Part shown: in pieces, positions 35,013-44,036 of the stretch
Layout of the letters: every line of letters starts with the position of its first letter
Numbering within the stretch: position 1 is the stretch's first letter
From: Paenibacillus phytohabitans
Lineage (GTDB): Bacteria > Bacillota > Bacilli > Paenibacillales > Paenibacillaceae
Direction: 5' to 3'
Length of the DNA: 64,000 nt
NCBI RefSeq assembly: GCF_013141775.1
Contig: NZ_WHOB01000043.1
Span: forward strand, 108,379 to 172,378
Notes under the pieces: model-generated
Databases searched by the model: none
Told to the model about the DNA's origin: nothing
What the model saw: only the letters and a program-made list of their open reading frames with translations
Translations under genes and position numbers: made by a program

Positions 35013-35507
35013 TCAGGAATTAGAACTGCCGGGAGGATTGGCATTCAGGTGATCGATCTGCTGTTCCAGCACTGCGCCAGCTTTGCCCAGAAACTGAGTA
35101 ATCAGCAGGAGCTCTTCTTCCGTATATGAAGCAGCCAAGGCAATCATAGCCGAATGAAGTGTGGAATATGTCTCTATGACATCCGCTTTATGCTCATACA
35201 GCGGAACGATAATCACCTTGCGGCGGTCACCCGGGTCATTTTCTCTGCGGACATAGCCGGTTTTCTCCAGCCGGTCGATTAATGCGGTGACGCTGCCGGT
35301 AGTCAGTCCGGTTAGCTTCGACAGTTCTCCGGCGGTAATCGGACCTTTTTCACGCAGGATATCTACGGATATGAAGTCATTATTGTATAGTCCGAGGGCG
35401 GAGGCCACATTCTGCTGGTATTGTACCGTCCGGGTTCCCAGTCCGCGCATCAGCAGGGTGAATTGTTCCTGGAGCTCTGTCGGCTGAACGGGTTCTTGGC
35501 TGGACAT
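35013..35507 (-). CDS. MarR-family regulator
   Basis: 164 residues. ITAGELSKLTGLTTGSVTALIDRLE is the MarR HTH (seen in two adjoining helices), and NDPGDRRKVIIVPL is the wing. AAGGAGG precedes the ATG. The next gene on its strand, the saccharopine dehydrogenase-like gene, ends 128 bases upstream; the target is not obvious. Confidence 0.92.
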   Translation of the reverse strand: MSSQEPVQPTELQEQFTLLMRGLGTRTVQYQQNVASALGLYNNDFISVDILREKGPITAGELSKLTGLTTGSVTALIDRLEKTGYVRRENDPGDRRKVIIVPLYEHKADVIETYSTLHSAMIALAASYTEEELLLITQFLGKAGAVLEQQIDHLNANPPGSSNS

Positions 35508-35635
35508 GAGTAGTCCTCCTTAGGGAGAGATAGATAGCTTGGAAGCGCCAGAATTGCAAATTTAAGATGTTTGGCGGACGGTTTAATGATTCATTTTATT
35601 GTAGCGAATCGCTTCATTATTTGCAAAAAGAGAAT

Positions 35636-36763
35636 CTATCGGACAGTACTCCGCGTCCAGAAAGTGACGCCGTTCAGAGGGTAGGCCATACTTACGCCGG
35701 TTCCGGCCTTCCCTGCGGATACCAGTGATAGACGGTTCCCGTCCGGCTGAAGTGTGAATAACTGCTCAATATGATAGACACCTGGCGGCGGTGCAGATTC
35801 GTAGAGGTTAAGGATTACACCAGCGGCAGTTATTGCAGTAATGTCTGCTTCATGTACGCCTTCTATTCCATATTCTATTTGCATGGGCTTGCCGTTCTTC
35901 AACCCATAGGCATCCACTTTAACCGCGAAGCGTGCCGAGCCGAACCTGAATTTGCCGAAAGCCCGGACAGCGAAGTTACGGCAGGTTCTGTTCCGCAGCA
36001 GCGCGGGCAGACCTAATCTGCGCAGCACAGCAACAGCGGAGGTAGAGATGCGGGAATCGAAGCAGAGCCGGGTGGAAACAGATGGAACGCCTAAAGTTAC
36101 AGGCAGCGTCTGCTGATCAGAGAAGGGAAAGCGGTAGGCTGTCCGGGTCCGCAGATCAAAGCCGAAATCGGTGGACTTGCTCCCGGTGAAGCTTGAAGCC
36201 GTGCGCGCTTTGCCGTGTTCAGTAATCTCAAAGGCTGCACCCAGATTATCCACTGTCCACTCCAGAGCGGCTTGTCCGTGACTGTCTCCAAGCCCGAGCA
36301 TTATGGAGATGTCAATGGACTCGGTATGCTCCAGTTCCTGCATGGCCCGTGCCGCGAGCAGGTTGGTCAGCCCTGGAGCCAGACCGACACTCAGCAGGGC
36401 TGCAGCCTGGAGGCCATTCTTCACCGGGTCCAGCTTCTGCAGCTTGCTGAGGAACTCGCCGCTCGCCGAGACATCTACATAATGCGTGCCGCGCTGTAAG
36501 CAGGCTTCTGCCAGCCGGGTATCCTGCTGGTCCAGGCACATCACAACCAGCTTCACCCGTTTAAGCAGCCTCTGGTCCAGCGGCTCCTCTGCCGCCAGAC
36601 GCAGCGGCTTCACATAACCGCCCGTACTCCTGGAGAATTCTTCGGCACGTTTCAGGTTTCTTCCCGCCGCATAGACCTTCCCGGGATGCATCCCGCCAAG
36701 AAGCCGGCAAATCTGTGACCCGACATGACCATAACCGCCGATGACTATAATATCTGTTTTCAT
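35636..36763 (-). CDS. Saccharopine dehydrogenase-like NAD(P)-binding protein
   Basis: 375 residues. IIVIGGYGHVGSQICRLLGG is the N-terminal Rossmann nucleotide-binding turn; HYVDVSASGEFL and SVGLAPGLTNLLAARA are typical of the saccharopine dehydrogenase NADP-binding family. True lysine-pathway activity is unlikely to be inferable; many members are oxidoreductases of unknown substrate. GGAG lies before the ATG. Divergent from the LuxR gene across a region rich in inverted repeats. Confidence 0.85.
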   Translation of the reverse strand: MKTDIIVIGGYGHVGSQICRLLGGMHPGKVYAAGRNLKRAEEFSRSTGGYVKPLRLAAEEPLDQRLLKRVKLVVMCLDQQDTRLAEACLQRGTHYVDVSASGEFLSKLQKLDPVKNGLQAAALLSVGLAPGLTNLLAARAMQELEHTESIDISIMLGLGDSHGQAALEWTVDNLGAAFEITEHGKARTASSFTGSKSTDFGFDLRTRTAYRFPFSDQQTLPVTLGVPSVSTRLCFDSRISTSAVAVLRRLGLPALLRNRTCRNFAVRAFGKFRFGSARFAVKVDAYGLKNGKPMQIEYGIEGVHEADITAITAAGVILNLYESAPPPGVYHIEQLFTLQPDGNRLSLVSAGKAGTGVSMAYPLNGVTFWTRSTVR

Positions 36764-36773
36764 TGTATCTTCT

Positions 36774-36874
36774 CCGTCCTTGAATATTGAATGTAAGCTT
36801 ACCTGCGATATAATAGGAATTATGTTTCATTATCCGGATTTCAAGGACGGGAGACCATCCCACATATGTGGGAT
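36774..36874. promoter_or_regulatory. Divergent control region with two inverted repeats
   Basis: CCGTCCTTGAA (36774-36784) is repeated inverted and perfect at 36840-36850. A perfect 18-bp palindrome, ATCCCACATATGTGGGAT, occupies 36857-36874, just before the luxR ribosome site. Both are good operator candidates for the adjacent LuxR-type regulator. Confidence 0.6.
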
Positions 36875-36891
36875 TTAGAGAGGACACCAAG

Positions 36892-37953
36892 ATGAACGAG
36901 GCGATGAAAAGCATTCTGCAGCTGGACCCGGCCCGGGGCGGGGGAGCTATGAATTCACAGCAATACAGGGAAGCGGTTATTGCTAAACTCCGTTCCGTTA
37001 TTCCGTTTGCCGCGGCCTGCTGCACGACAGTAGATCCGCATACGCTTCTAACCACCGGAGCGGTAACGGAGCAGGGGCTTGCTGCTGTGCACTCTGTATT
37101 GTTCGAATATGAATATCTGCATGAGGATTATATGAAGTATGAGCACTTGGCCAAGGCGGAGCTTCCGGTAGCCTGCTTAAGCGGAGTTACCGGCGGAAGT
37201 CTTGAGAAGAGTGAGCGTTACCGCAAAGTACTGCAGCCTGCCGGGTTCGGAGATGAGCTGCGCGCAGCGCTCGTGGCAGGCGGGGTCTGCTGGGGCTTCC
37301 TGACTCTATTCCGTCCGCTGGATAGCCTTCCGTTTCAAGCGCAGGAATGTGCCCGGATCGCTTCCGCTGCTCCGCTGATTGCTGCCGGACTGCGCAGTTA
37401 CGCCACATCGCAGCCCGGCAAGGATTCGGACAGCGGGGCACGGGAAGATAACGGGATTATGATGCTGAATGAGCAGCTTGTTCCGCTGAGTGCGAATGCA
37501 GCGGCGAATTATTGGCTGGAGCAGATGCGGCAGTTCGAACGTCTGGATGCGGGAGTATTGCCGGGTCCGGTCCGGGCCGTGTGCTTACGGGTCGTAGCGG
37601 AGGAGAGAGCTTCCGGTGTTGTTCCTTCAAGCGCTAAAATATGCCTCCAAACCGGGGATGGGGCTTATCTGACCGTTACGGCCAGCAGGCTTGACGGTCC
37701 GGAAGGCATGCTGGCCGTTTCTTTTGTAAATGCCAGATCCTCCGATGTATTCCGCCTGCTGGCCGATGCCTTTACCTTAACCGCACGCGAGAAACAGCTT
37801 GCAGAAATGCTGCTGCTGGGGTTATCCACCAAGGAATTGGCGGAGTCGCTCCATATCTCTGCATATACCGTTCAGGATCACCTGAAATCAATCTTTGCCA
37901 AAGCAGGCGTGTCCAGCCGCCGGGAGCTGATCAGCAGGCTGCTGTCACGATAA
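36892..37953 (+). CDS. LuxR-type HTH regulator
   Basis: About 353 residues. The C-terminal 65 residues are a LuxR/GerE helix-turn-helix (FTLTAREKQLAEMLLLGLST; ISAYTVQDHLKSIFAKAGV; SRRELISRL). The N-terminal 280 residues are an undefined, GAF-like sensor region. AGAGAGGA is spaced for the ATG at 36892; the open frame starts inside the palindrome at a GTG. It probably regulates itself and the divergent dehydrogenase. Confidence 0.9.
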   Translation: MNEAMKSILQLDPARGGGAMNSQQYREAVIAKLRSVIPFAAACCTTVDPHTLLTTGAVTEQGLAAVHSVLFEYEYLHEDYMKYEHLAKAELPVACLSGVTGGSLEKSERYRKVLQPAGFGDELRAALVAGGVCWGFLTLFRPLDSLPFQAQECARIASAAPLIAAGLRSYATSQPGKDSDSGAREDNGIMMLNEQLVPLSANAAANYWLEQMRQFERLDAGVLPGPVRAVCLRVVAEERASGVVPSSAKICLQTGDGAYLTVTASRLDGPEGMLAVSFVNARSSDVFRLLADAFTLTAREKQLAEMLLLGLSTKELAESLHISAYTVQDHLKSIFAKAGVSSRRELISRLLSR

Positions 37954-38052
37954 GTAGGAGCAGGGGGCCCTGATGAATCATCTTAAAGATAGGATTAGAC
38001 ATGTGCGTACGGATGGAGGTCTGGGCTGAATCTATAATTTCGGCCCGGATAC

Positions 38053-38324
38053 AAAATTGTTGTATAAAATACAGCATTTTCCTCATGATTTCGGCTCAAA
38101 TCCAATATTGTTGTACAAAATGCAGCAATTCTCCTCCAGCATGCGTTTTAGCGGGACAATTGTTGTATTTCATACAACAATCGGCCTGAACACCCGGATT
38201 TATACCAATATAAGTTGCAAAAAGTGCAACATTTATGTCTACAAAGCTTTTTATGTCTACAAAGCATTAATGTTTACAAAACTTGTCTACAAGCTTACCA
38301 AGTAGTCTCCATTCTGCCGGCGCC
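38053..38324. repeat. Dispersed intergenic repeat, copy B
   Basis: The 547-bp gap 37954-38500 has no gene. This copy has two tandem versions of the first motif (ATTGTTGTAT at 38056, ATTGTTGTAC at 38107), a perfect palindrome with 10-bp arms (38159-38168 and 38172-38181), the hairpin GTTGCA/TGCAAC (38214-38219, 38225-38230), ACATTTATGTCTACA, extra near-repeats of TTTATGTCTACAAAGC, and AGTCTCCAT. Small ORFs across it are artefacts. Confidence 0.75.
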
Positions 38325-38413
38325 ATTCCCGCAGTGCTAGGAGCAACAGTCTGTTCGCGCGGCATTCTCACATAGTTCCGCTATCTTATCTATTTATCCA
38401 TCCATCTCAATGT

Positions 38414-38455
38414 AAAAAGGGGTCTCAATAGCCATTTCTGGCGGTTGAGACCCCT
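38414..38455 (-). terminator. Terminator after the FMN reductase gene
   Basis: A perfect 13-bp stem (38414-38426 with 38443-38455) with an inner GCCA/TGGC; on the minus strand it ends in a run of T. It lies 46 bases after the reductase stop. Confidence 0.8.
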
Positions 38456-38500
38456 TTATTCCTTTATTAATAATAATGATGCGTTGCCATTACCCTTTAT

Positions 38501-39043
38501 TTACTGACGCAAAGTCTTCAAGGCGCCGCTCCAGGCCAGAACCTGATCGAGCATGGCGTTAACGTTGGCGGTATGCAGATCGGCCGGTTTGAAGACGGAG
38601 CCGTTCTCGAAATCAGTGAACAGCGAGAGCAGAGGGTGGACACGAACGTCTGCTATGGACAGCTCGCCGAGAATTCCGCGCAGATGCTCAGCGGCGCGGA
38701 CGCCTCCGGCTGAACCGTAGCTTACGATACCGGCTGCTTTGTTGTTCCATTCTTCACGGGCGGAGTCCAGGGCATTCTTCAGTGCTCCGGTAAGACTGTG
38801 ATTATACTCCTGTACGATAAACACGAAGCCGTCCAGTGTTGCCAGCTTGGCTGCCCACGCTTGGGCTTCCGCATAGCTGTCGGTTTCACCGAGAAGCGGC
38901 AGTTTGAAGTCGGCAATATCCACGATTTCGTAATTGGCATCTCCGCGTGCGTCAGCAATACCTTTCACCCATTCGCCTACCTGTGGGCTAACGCGGCCTT
39001 GGCGGGTACTTCCCAGAATAATTCCGATGTTTAATGTTGTCAT
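38501..39043 (-). CDS. NADPH-dependent FMN reductase
   Basis: 180 residues with the flavodoxin-like fold. GIILGSTRQGRVSPQVGEW is the FMN phosphate-binding loop, FVFIVQEYNHSLTGALKNAL the flavin ring-binding region, and IVSYGSAGGVRAAEHLRG the NADPH/FMN contact. Such enzymes reduce flavins, quinones or azo dyes. GAGGAGG precedes the ATG. Confidence 0.92.
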   Translation of the reverse strand: MTTLNIGIILGSTRQGRVSPQVGEWVKGIADARGDANYEIVDIADFKLPLLGETDSYAEAQAWAAKLATLDGFVFIVQEYNHSLTGALKNALDSAREEWNNKAAGIVSYGSAGGVRAAEHLRGILGELSIADVRVHPLLSLFTDFENGSVFKPADLHTANVNAMLDQVLAWSGALKTLRQ

Positions 39044-39499
39044 TGTAATTCCTCCTCGAATGTGTTGTAAGTTTTTTGAAGTAGCTATTATGTTTTTATT
39101 ATAGCTTATAACTTAAATAAAGCAAGTTATTTTTAGAAACTATTATTAGGCGGATCTTACTAGACAGATATACTTGAAAAGACAGATATACTTGAAAAGC
39201 ACCCGGTCATCAGTGTGCAAAGCGTACCATTCACAATGCTGTATGTATTGCAGCTTAAGGTAGCACACCCGTTAACTTTTGCGGAGGATGGCCTGAATAT
39301 ACATCTATTAAGGTTTTGTTCTCTTTATGTCATGATGCATAACATTGACAGGTGCATTTTAGGCGAAATTACAAAAGGAATGGATTTGTAATTGATTTTA
39401 GTAGCGGAATCAGTTTAAAATATACACAACAAGTTAGTTATTCTAACATATAATTAAATCATCTTATGCATTCATAGCGATTTGAGAGGTGGAGCGGTC
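39044..39499. other. Intergenic region with an 18-bp tandem duplication
   Basis: 456 bp with no gene and mostly A+T-rich. The only structure I see is a perfect direct duplication of GACAGATATACTTGAAAA at 39163-39180 and 39181-39198. It also holds the divergent promoters of the FMN reductase and the Rieske gene. Confidence 0.7.
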
Positions 39500-40546
39500 A
39501 TGATAGAGGAAAAGAAACGGCAGGAACAACTGGAGCTCCCGCGTGATTGCACCTTCTCGCCAGAAGACTGGCGTATACTGGCCCAGTACTGGTATCCGGT
39601 AGCGAGGGCAGATGAGGTTCAGGATAAACCTGTTCCGGTGAAGCTGCTGGATATGAAGCTGGTATTGTACCGCAGCGAAGGCAAGGTGGTCATTGCCCGG
39701 GACCTCTGCTTCCACCGTGGAGCGCCCTTAAGCAAGGGCTGGGTTGAGAACGGTGAGATTGTCTGCCCTTATCACGGTTTCCGGTATAACTGTGAAGGAA
39801 AGTGTACGGCGGTGCCGGCGCATCCAAGCAGCAAGATCTCACCCAAATTGAAATTGATTGTCTATCCCGCCGTGGAGCGTTATGGCCTGATCTGGACCTG
39901 CCTGGGTGGCGCGCCGGAGCAAATCCCATCTTTTCCGGCCTGGGATGATCCCGACTACATTAATATTCTAATTCCGAGCTTTGATATTGCCGGTTCCTCC
40001 GGGCGGCAGATGGAAGGCTTCCTGGATGTATCGCATTTCGCTTACGTGCATACGGCAACCTTCGGTGACCGTAACAATACAGAGGTCCCCCAGTATAAGG
40101 TATGGCGTGAAGGGGATACGGAGCTGGTAGCGGAGTATTGGAGCACGGTCAGCAACTACGGCAAAGGTCAGGAGAACCCTGCACCCGAAGGGTTCATGTG
40201 GCTGCGCGAGTTCCGCGTCTTTGCCCCGTTCGCCGCTTCGCTGACTGTCTATTTCCCGGATGAGGGCAGGCTGAAGATTCTGAACTGTGCATCCCCGGTA
40301 TCCGCCCGCTATACCCGGCTGTTCTGCCCGATCTCCCGTAACTTTGACAAGAGCGCCCCTGTAGAGGATACGATCAAGTTCAATCTGCAGGTGTTCCAGG
40401 AGGACGCGGAGATGGTGGAGTCGCAGACTCCGGAGGATCTGCCGCTCGATCTGCAGGCAGAAGCCCATATTCCGGCAGACCGGACATCGATTGCTTACAG
40501 ACAGCTGCTGACCAGCCTGGGCCTGGGCAAGAACTATACGTCTTAA
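39500..40546 (+). CDS. Rieske-type aromatic ring oxygenase, alpha subunit
   Basis: About 348 residues. The Rieske [2Fe-2S] motif is complete: CFHRGAPL (Cys-x-His, about 70-72) and CPYHGF (Cys-x2-His, about 91-94). The catalytic iron site is GFLDVSHFAYVH, with a later Asp in FQEDAEMVESQ. It resembles VanA/phenylpropionate dioxygenase-like monooxygenases, which need a reductase partner; none is adjacent. The ATG at 39500 is chosen because GAGGTGGA is 7 bases upstream; the frame begins at a TTG. Confidence 0.88.
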   Translation: MIEEKKRQEQLELPRDCTFSPEDWRILAQYWYPVARADEVQDKPVPVKLLDMKLVLYRSEGKVVIARDLCFHRGAPLSKGWVENGEIVCPYHGFRYNCEGKCTAVPAHPSSKISPKLKLIVYPAVERYGLIWTCLGGAPEQIPSFPAWDDPDYINILIPSFDIAGSSGRQMEGFLDVSHFAYVHTATFGDRNNTEVPQYKVWREGDTELVAEYWSTVSNYGKGQENPAPEGFMWLREFRVFAPFAASLTVYFPDEGRLKILNCASPVSARYTRLFCPISRNFDKSAPVEDTIKFNLQVFQEDAEMVESQTPEDLPLDLQAEAHIPADRTSIAYRQLLTSLGLGKNYTS

Positions 40547-40603
40547 CCCCCGGCGTAGCTCCTTCATACGATAGTTTATAAGTGTATACTTTCGCAAAAT
40601 AAA

Positions 40604-40646
40604 AAAGCAGCCCTACGGTCAGCGAATGACTGGGGCTGCTTTTGTT
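40604..40646 (+). terminator. Terminator after the Rieske gene
   Basis: AAAGCAGCCC (40604-40613) pairs with GGGCTGCTTT (40633-40642), followed by more T. Confidence 0.75.
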
Positions 40647-40789
40647 TGTGTCTAGAATGAAATAAATGGCAGTAAAGTTTGAATATATAAAAACTATCCA
40701 TGGAGCTTGAGTGGTTGCTATAGGTAAAATATGGTGGTTGGGATTCCATACAGGAAATCGCAGCGCAAATTAGATTTGGAGGAGATATT

Positions 40790-41854
40790 ATAAACTATAT
40801 TGAGGTTGCCCAAAAAAGTACTGCACACTTACTTCCCCTGGTATCAGAATTGTACGGGTTATACGGCTACGAGTTCGGGCAGGTTGAGGCGCATGAGGGA
40901 GGGCGTAATATTGTATACACCTGTGAAAAAGCAGGAGCCAGCCCCAAAATACTCAGGTTCGCTTTCCTGCCTGACCGGAGCCGCGACGATTTCCTGGGTG
41001 AACTGGAGTATGTCCGCTACCTGTATGAGCATGGAGGCAGCGTCGCGAATGTGATCAGCTCCCGGAACGGGAATCTGCTGGAAGAGATTACTCATGATAA
41101 TCACAGGTATTTTGTCAGCCTGTTCACTAAAGCCGCAGGAAAAATGCTGGTGGAGCATCATTACCGGTACAGGGAAGGTGTGCCCATTACCGAATATTAT
41201 TATAACTGCGGTAAAGTGCTGGGGAAACTGCATCAGTTATCCAAAGAGTACACGCCGGTCCATCGCCGGTATAGCTTTTTTGACAAATACAATTCCGCAT
41301 ATCTGGATGAGCTGATTCCTGAATCCCTGACCTTGCTTAAGGGGAAGCTGATTGAGCTGCTTAGCACCCTGCGAGAAGTGGAAGCGAACGGGGAGACTTT
41401 CGGAATGCTTCATTTCGATTACAATGACGGTAATTATTCAATAGATTATGATACCGGACAAATCACCGTATACGATTTCGACAATTGCTGTTTCGGCTGG
41501 TATATGTTTGAGCTGGCAGCTCTCTGGACACATGGAGTGGGCTGGATACAATTTGAACCTGATCCCGGTAAACGCAAGGAATTCATGGATGATTACTTTG
41601 CAACCGTTCTCGCAGGGTACCGGTCAGAGACCCGGATTGAACCCGCGGTGCTGGATCAGCTGCCTTTATTCATCCAAGTCACCCTGATGGAAAGTGTTGT
41701 GGATGCCTTCGAGGTCATGCGGAATAACGGCGGGGAACCGGAATGTGACGGGCGGCTGTCTTTTCTCATTAAATGCCTGGAAGACGAAATTCTGTATAAC
41801 GGATTTTTCGATGAGATTTACTCGTGCGACGATCCGTTCGAGTATGAAGGATGA
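40790..41854 (+). CDS. Phosphotransferase (APH/choline kinase-like), ATA start suspected
   Basis: About 355 residues with the protein-kinase-like fold of aminoglycoside phosphotransferases: EGGRNIVYTCEKAG (nucleotide loop), MLHFDYNDGNYSID (Brenner motif HxDxxxxN, with Phe before Asp) and ITVYDFDNCCFGWYMFELA (metal-binding DFD). Substrate unknown; homoserine- or spore-related kinases share this fold. The frame is open upstream of the first usual start (TTG 40850), and the extra residues NYIEVAQKSTAHLLPLVSE look like genuine N-terminal sequence. GGAGGA (40778-40783) is ideally spaced for ATA at 40790; no ATG, GTG or TTG lies in frame there. Confidence 0.75.
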   Translation: MNYIEVAQKSTAHLLPLVSELYGLYGYEFGQVEAHEGGRNIVYTCEKAGASPKILRFAFLPDRSRDDFLGELEYVRYLYEHGGSVANVISSRNGNLLEEITHDNHRYFVSLFTKAAGKMLVEHHYRYREGVPITEYYYNCGKVLGKLHQLSKEYTPVHRRYSFFDKYNSAYLDELIPESLTLLKGKLIELLSTLREVEANGETFGMLHFDYNDGNYSIDYDTGQITVYDFDNCCFGWYMFELAALWTHGVGWIQFEPDPGKRKEFMDDYFATVLAGYRSETRIEPAVLDQLPLFIQVTLMESVVDAFEVMRNNGGEPECDGRLSFLIKCLEDEILYNGFFDEIYSCDDPFEYEG

Positions 41855-41859
41855 AACAG

Positions 41860-41893
41860 ATGCCGTCCCTTGGAGGACGGCATTGCCGTTTTT
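41860..41893 (+). terminator. Terminator after the phosphotransferase gene
   Basis: ATGCCGTCC (41860-41868) pairs with GGACGGCAT (41875-41883); a T run follows at 41888-41893. Confidence 0.65.
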
Positions 41894-42093
41894 ACCCGCC
41901 TAATTAAAATAGGTTGATAACCTACGTAATTTGTGCTTTAATTCAGTAGTACAATTTATGCCTACAACAAATGTGAGGAAGTGACCCATCGTTAGTCCTT
42001 CTATGGCAACAGCTGGAGCAAAGACCTCTTGTTATGCATATTATTGAAACGTGATGTAATTCTTTCTGAAATACAAGGAGATAGAGACCACTT

Positions 42094-43968
42094 ATGAAAA
42101 AATCATTTGATATCCGCAACAAGCCTATATTGCTGTTCACTTTTCTCTTGCTGCTCAAGAGTGGGGTGGCGTGGTATGTTGTTTTTAATGACGGGCCTAA
42201 CTGGGGCACCATGTTTACGGAAATTCCATTTTTCCTCATTGTATTCAGTCTCATCGAGTGGCTGGCACGCAAGCGGAAGATTCTCTATTATATGGTGGCC
42301 AATCTGTTTATAACGGTCATTTATTTCGCTGTGCTGATGTACTACAAGTATTATGGCGTCATTGCGACATATCATGCGCTGCAGCAGGCCGACAAAGTTA
42401 CGAAGGTAGGGGAGAGCACCTATTCCCTTATCACTCCTTATTATCTGTTTATCTTCGTGGACGTCGTGTTCTTCCTGTTCCTGATGTTCCGGCCGAAATA
42501 TATTTCGCGCTGGAAAGAAAGAGGTACCGTGCGGATGAGCCGGCCGGTGCTGACGGTGATCACTGCTGTCTCCATCGGACTGTGTATCTTCAATATCTGG
42601 CCGAACCATGCGAGCATGAATGAGATCAAGAAAGCCGAGAGTATGGGCATCCTCAACTATGAGGTATATACCCTGTTCGCCGATACTACGGAGAAGGAAG
42701 AAATCATCGACAGCAAAGAGATTACGCAGACAGCTGTGAATGAATTGAAAGGCATTACCGTGCCAGAGTCCCCGCAGTATTTCGCTGCCGACCAAGGCAA
42801 GAATCTGATCGTGGTCCAGATGGAATCCTTCCAGAACTTCCTGATCGGACTGACCATTGACGGACAGGAAGTTACGCCGAACATTAACAAGCTGGTGAAA
42901 GACAATACCTATTTTAATAACTTTTATACGGATGCGGGTCAAGGTACAACCTCGGACGCGGAGTTCGTGGTGAATACTTCTTTTTATGTGCCCAAGAATG
43001 AGCCGGCGACTTCTTCCAATTATATGAACAAAACGCTGCCGAGCTTGCCGGGTCTGCTGAAATCAAACGGCTATCATACGTATACCTTCCATACCAACAG
43101 CGTGGATTTCTGGAACCGCAAAGAGCTCTACAAAGCCATCGGATTCGACAAGTATTATGATCAGAGCTTCTATGGCGACGATGACCATATTGCTTTTGGT
43201 TCTTCAGACGAAGTACTGTTCGCCAAAACCGTTCCCGAGCTGGCCGCTCTGGATGCGAAGGAAGAGCCGTTCTATGCCATGGTTATCTCCATGAGTGCTC
43301 ATCATCCTTTCCGTCTGCCGGAGGATAAGCTTAAGATGACTCTGCCTGAGCAGTATCAGGGGACCCTGCTTGGCGACTATATCCAGTCCCAGAATTATGC
43401 GGATTACGCGATGGGGCAGTTCCTGGATGAACTTAAGGCCAGCGGAGTGTGGGACGACAGTCTGATTGTATTTTACGGGGATCACCAGGGCGTACCGCTC
43501 TATGCGCTTGGCGATAACGAGAAGGATTGGCTGAAAGAGCTGATCGGGTATGAGTACGGTTATACGGATATGTTCAATATCCCGTTCATTGTGCACTCTC
43601 CGTCCGGAACGCTGCCCGCTGTAATTGAGCATACCGGAGGACAGATTGATATTCTGCCGACTATAGCCAATCTGCTGGGCGTCTCCGTGCAGAATCAGCT
43701 TCACTTCGGGGAGGATCTGCTGAATCAGGAGACCAATCTGTTACCGGTCCGGCATTTCCTGCCGACGGGCTCTTTTATCAACAATTCAAGTATTTATGTC
43801 ACCGGAGAAGCCTACGCGGACGGAACCAACTTCAGCCAGAAGGATAATTCGGTGCTTGCCGGCGGATCGACTGAGGCGCAGTTCAATAACGTGCAGCGGC
43901 TGCTGAATATGTCTAACAGTTACCTTGAACAGCTGCCGGACCGTCCGGATGTTCAGTCAGAAGAATAG
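42094..43968 (+). CDS. LTA synthase family sulfatase-type protein
   Basis: 624 residues. Five membrane segments (within about 1-190) precede an extracellular sulfatase-fold domain. NLIVVQMESFQNFLIG gives the first metal Glu; AGQGTTSDAEFVVNTSF holds the catalytic Thr (about 285); VFYGDHQGVP the Asp-His ligands. LtaS-type enzymes move glycerol phosphate from phosphatidylglycerol to lipoteichoic acid. It could instead be a YfnI-, YqgS- or YvgJ-like paralogue. AAGGAGAT is 11 bases before the ATG. Confidence 0.92.
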   Translation: MKKSFDIRNKPILLFTFLLLLKSGVAWYVVFNDGPNWGTMFTEIPFFLIVFSLIEWLARKRKILYYMVANLFITVIYFAVLMYYKYYGVIATYHALQQADKVTKVGESTYSLITPYYLFIFVDVVFFLFLMFRPKYISRWKERGTVRMSRPVLTVITAVSIGLCIFNIWPNHASMNEIKKAESMGILNYEVYTLFADTTEKEEIIDSKEITQTAVNELKGITVPESPQYFAADQGKNLIVVQMESFQNFLIGLTIDGQEVTPNINKLVKDNTYFNNFYTDAGQGTTSDAEFVVNTSFYVPKNEPATSSNYMNKTLPSLPGLLKSNGYHTYTFHTNSVDFWNRKELYKAIGFDKYYDQSFYGDDDHIAFGSSDEVLFAKTVPELAALDAKEEPFYAMVISMSAHHPFRLPEDKLKMTLPEQYQGTLLGDYIQSQNYADYAMGQFLDELKASGVWDDSLIVFYGDHQGVPLYALGDNEKDWLKELIGYEYGYTDMFNIPFIVHSPSGTLPAVIEHTGGQIDILPTIANLLGVSVQNQLHFGEDLLNQETNLLPVRHFLPTGSFINNSSIYVTGEAYADGTNFSQKDNSVLAGGSTEAQFNNVQRLLNMSNSYLEQLPDRPDVQSEE

Positions 43969-43983
43969 ATTTAAGTTTTACAA

Positions 43984-44030
43984 AAAAAGGCAGACCCAAA
44001 AGCCGTAATGGCTGGCGGGTCTGCCTTTTT
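43984..44030. terminator. Bidirectional terminator
   Basis: A 14-bp stem (43984-43997 with 44017-44030), A-rich on the left and T-rich on the right, between the convergent LTA synthase and phosphatase genes. Confidence 0.8.
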
Positions 44031-44036
44031 TGTAAG

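Noticed and set aside
38001..38305. Short plus-strand open frames in the gap before the FMN reductase
   Set aside because: They run through the palindromic repeat copy B, lack ribosome sites and have repeat-derived composition.
42103..42942. Minus-strand open frame (279 codons) opposite the LTA synthase gene
   Set aside because: Antisense shadow; the plus-strand gene has all sulfatase motifs.
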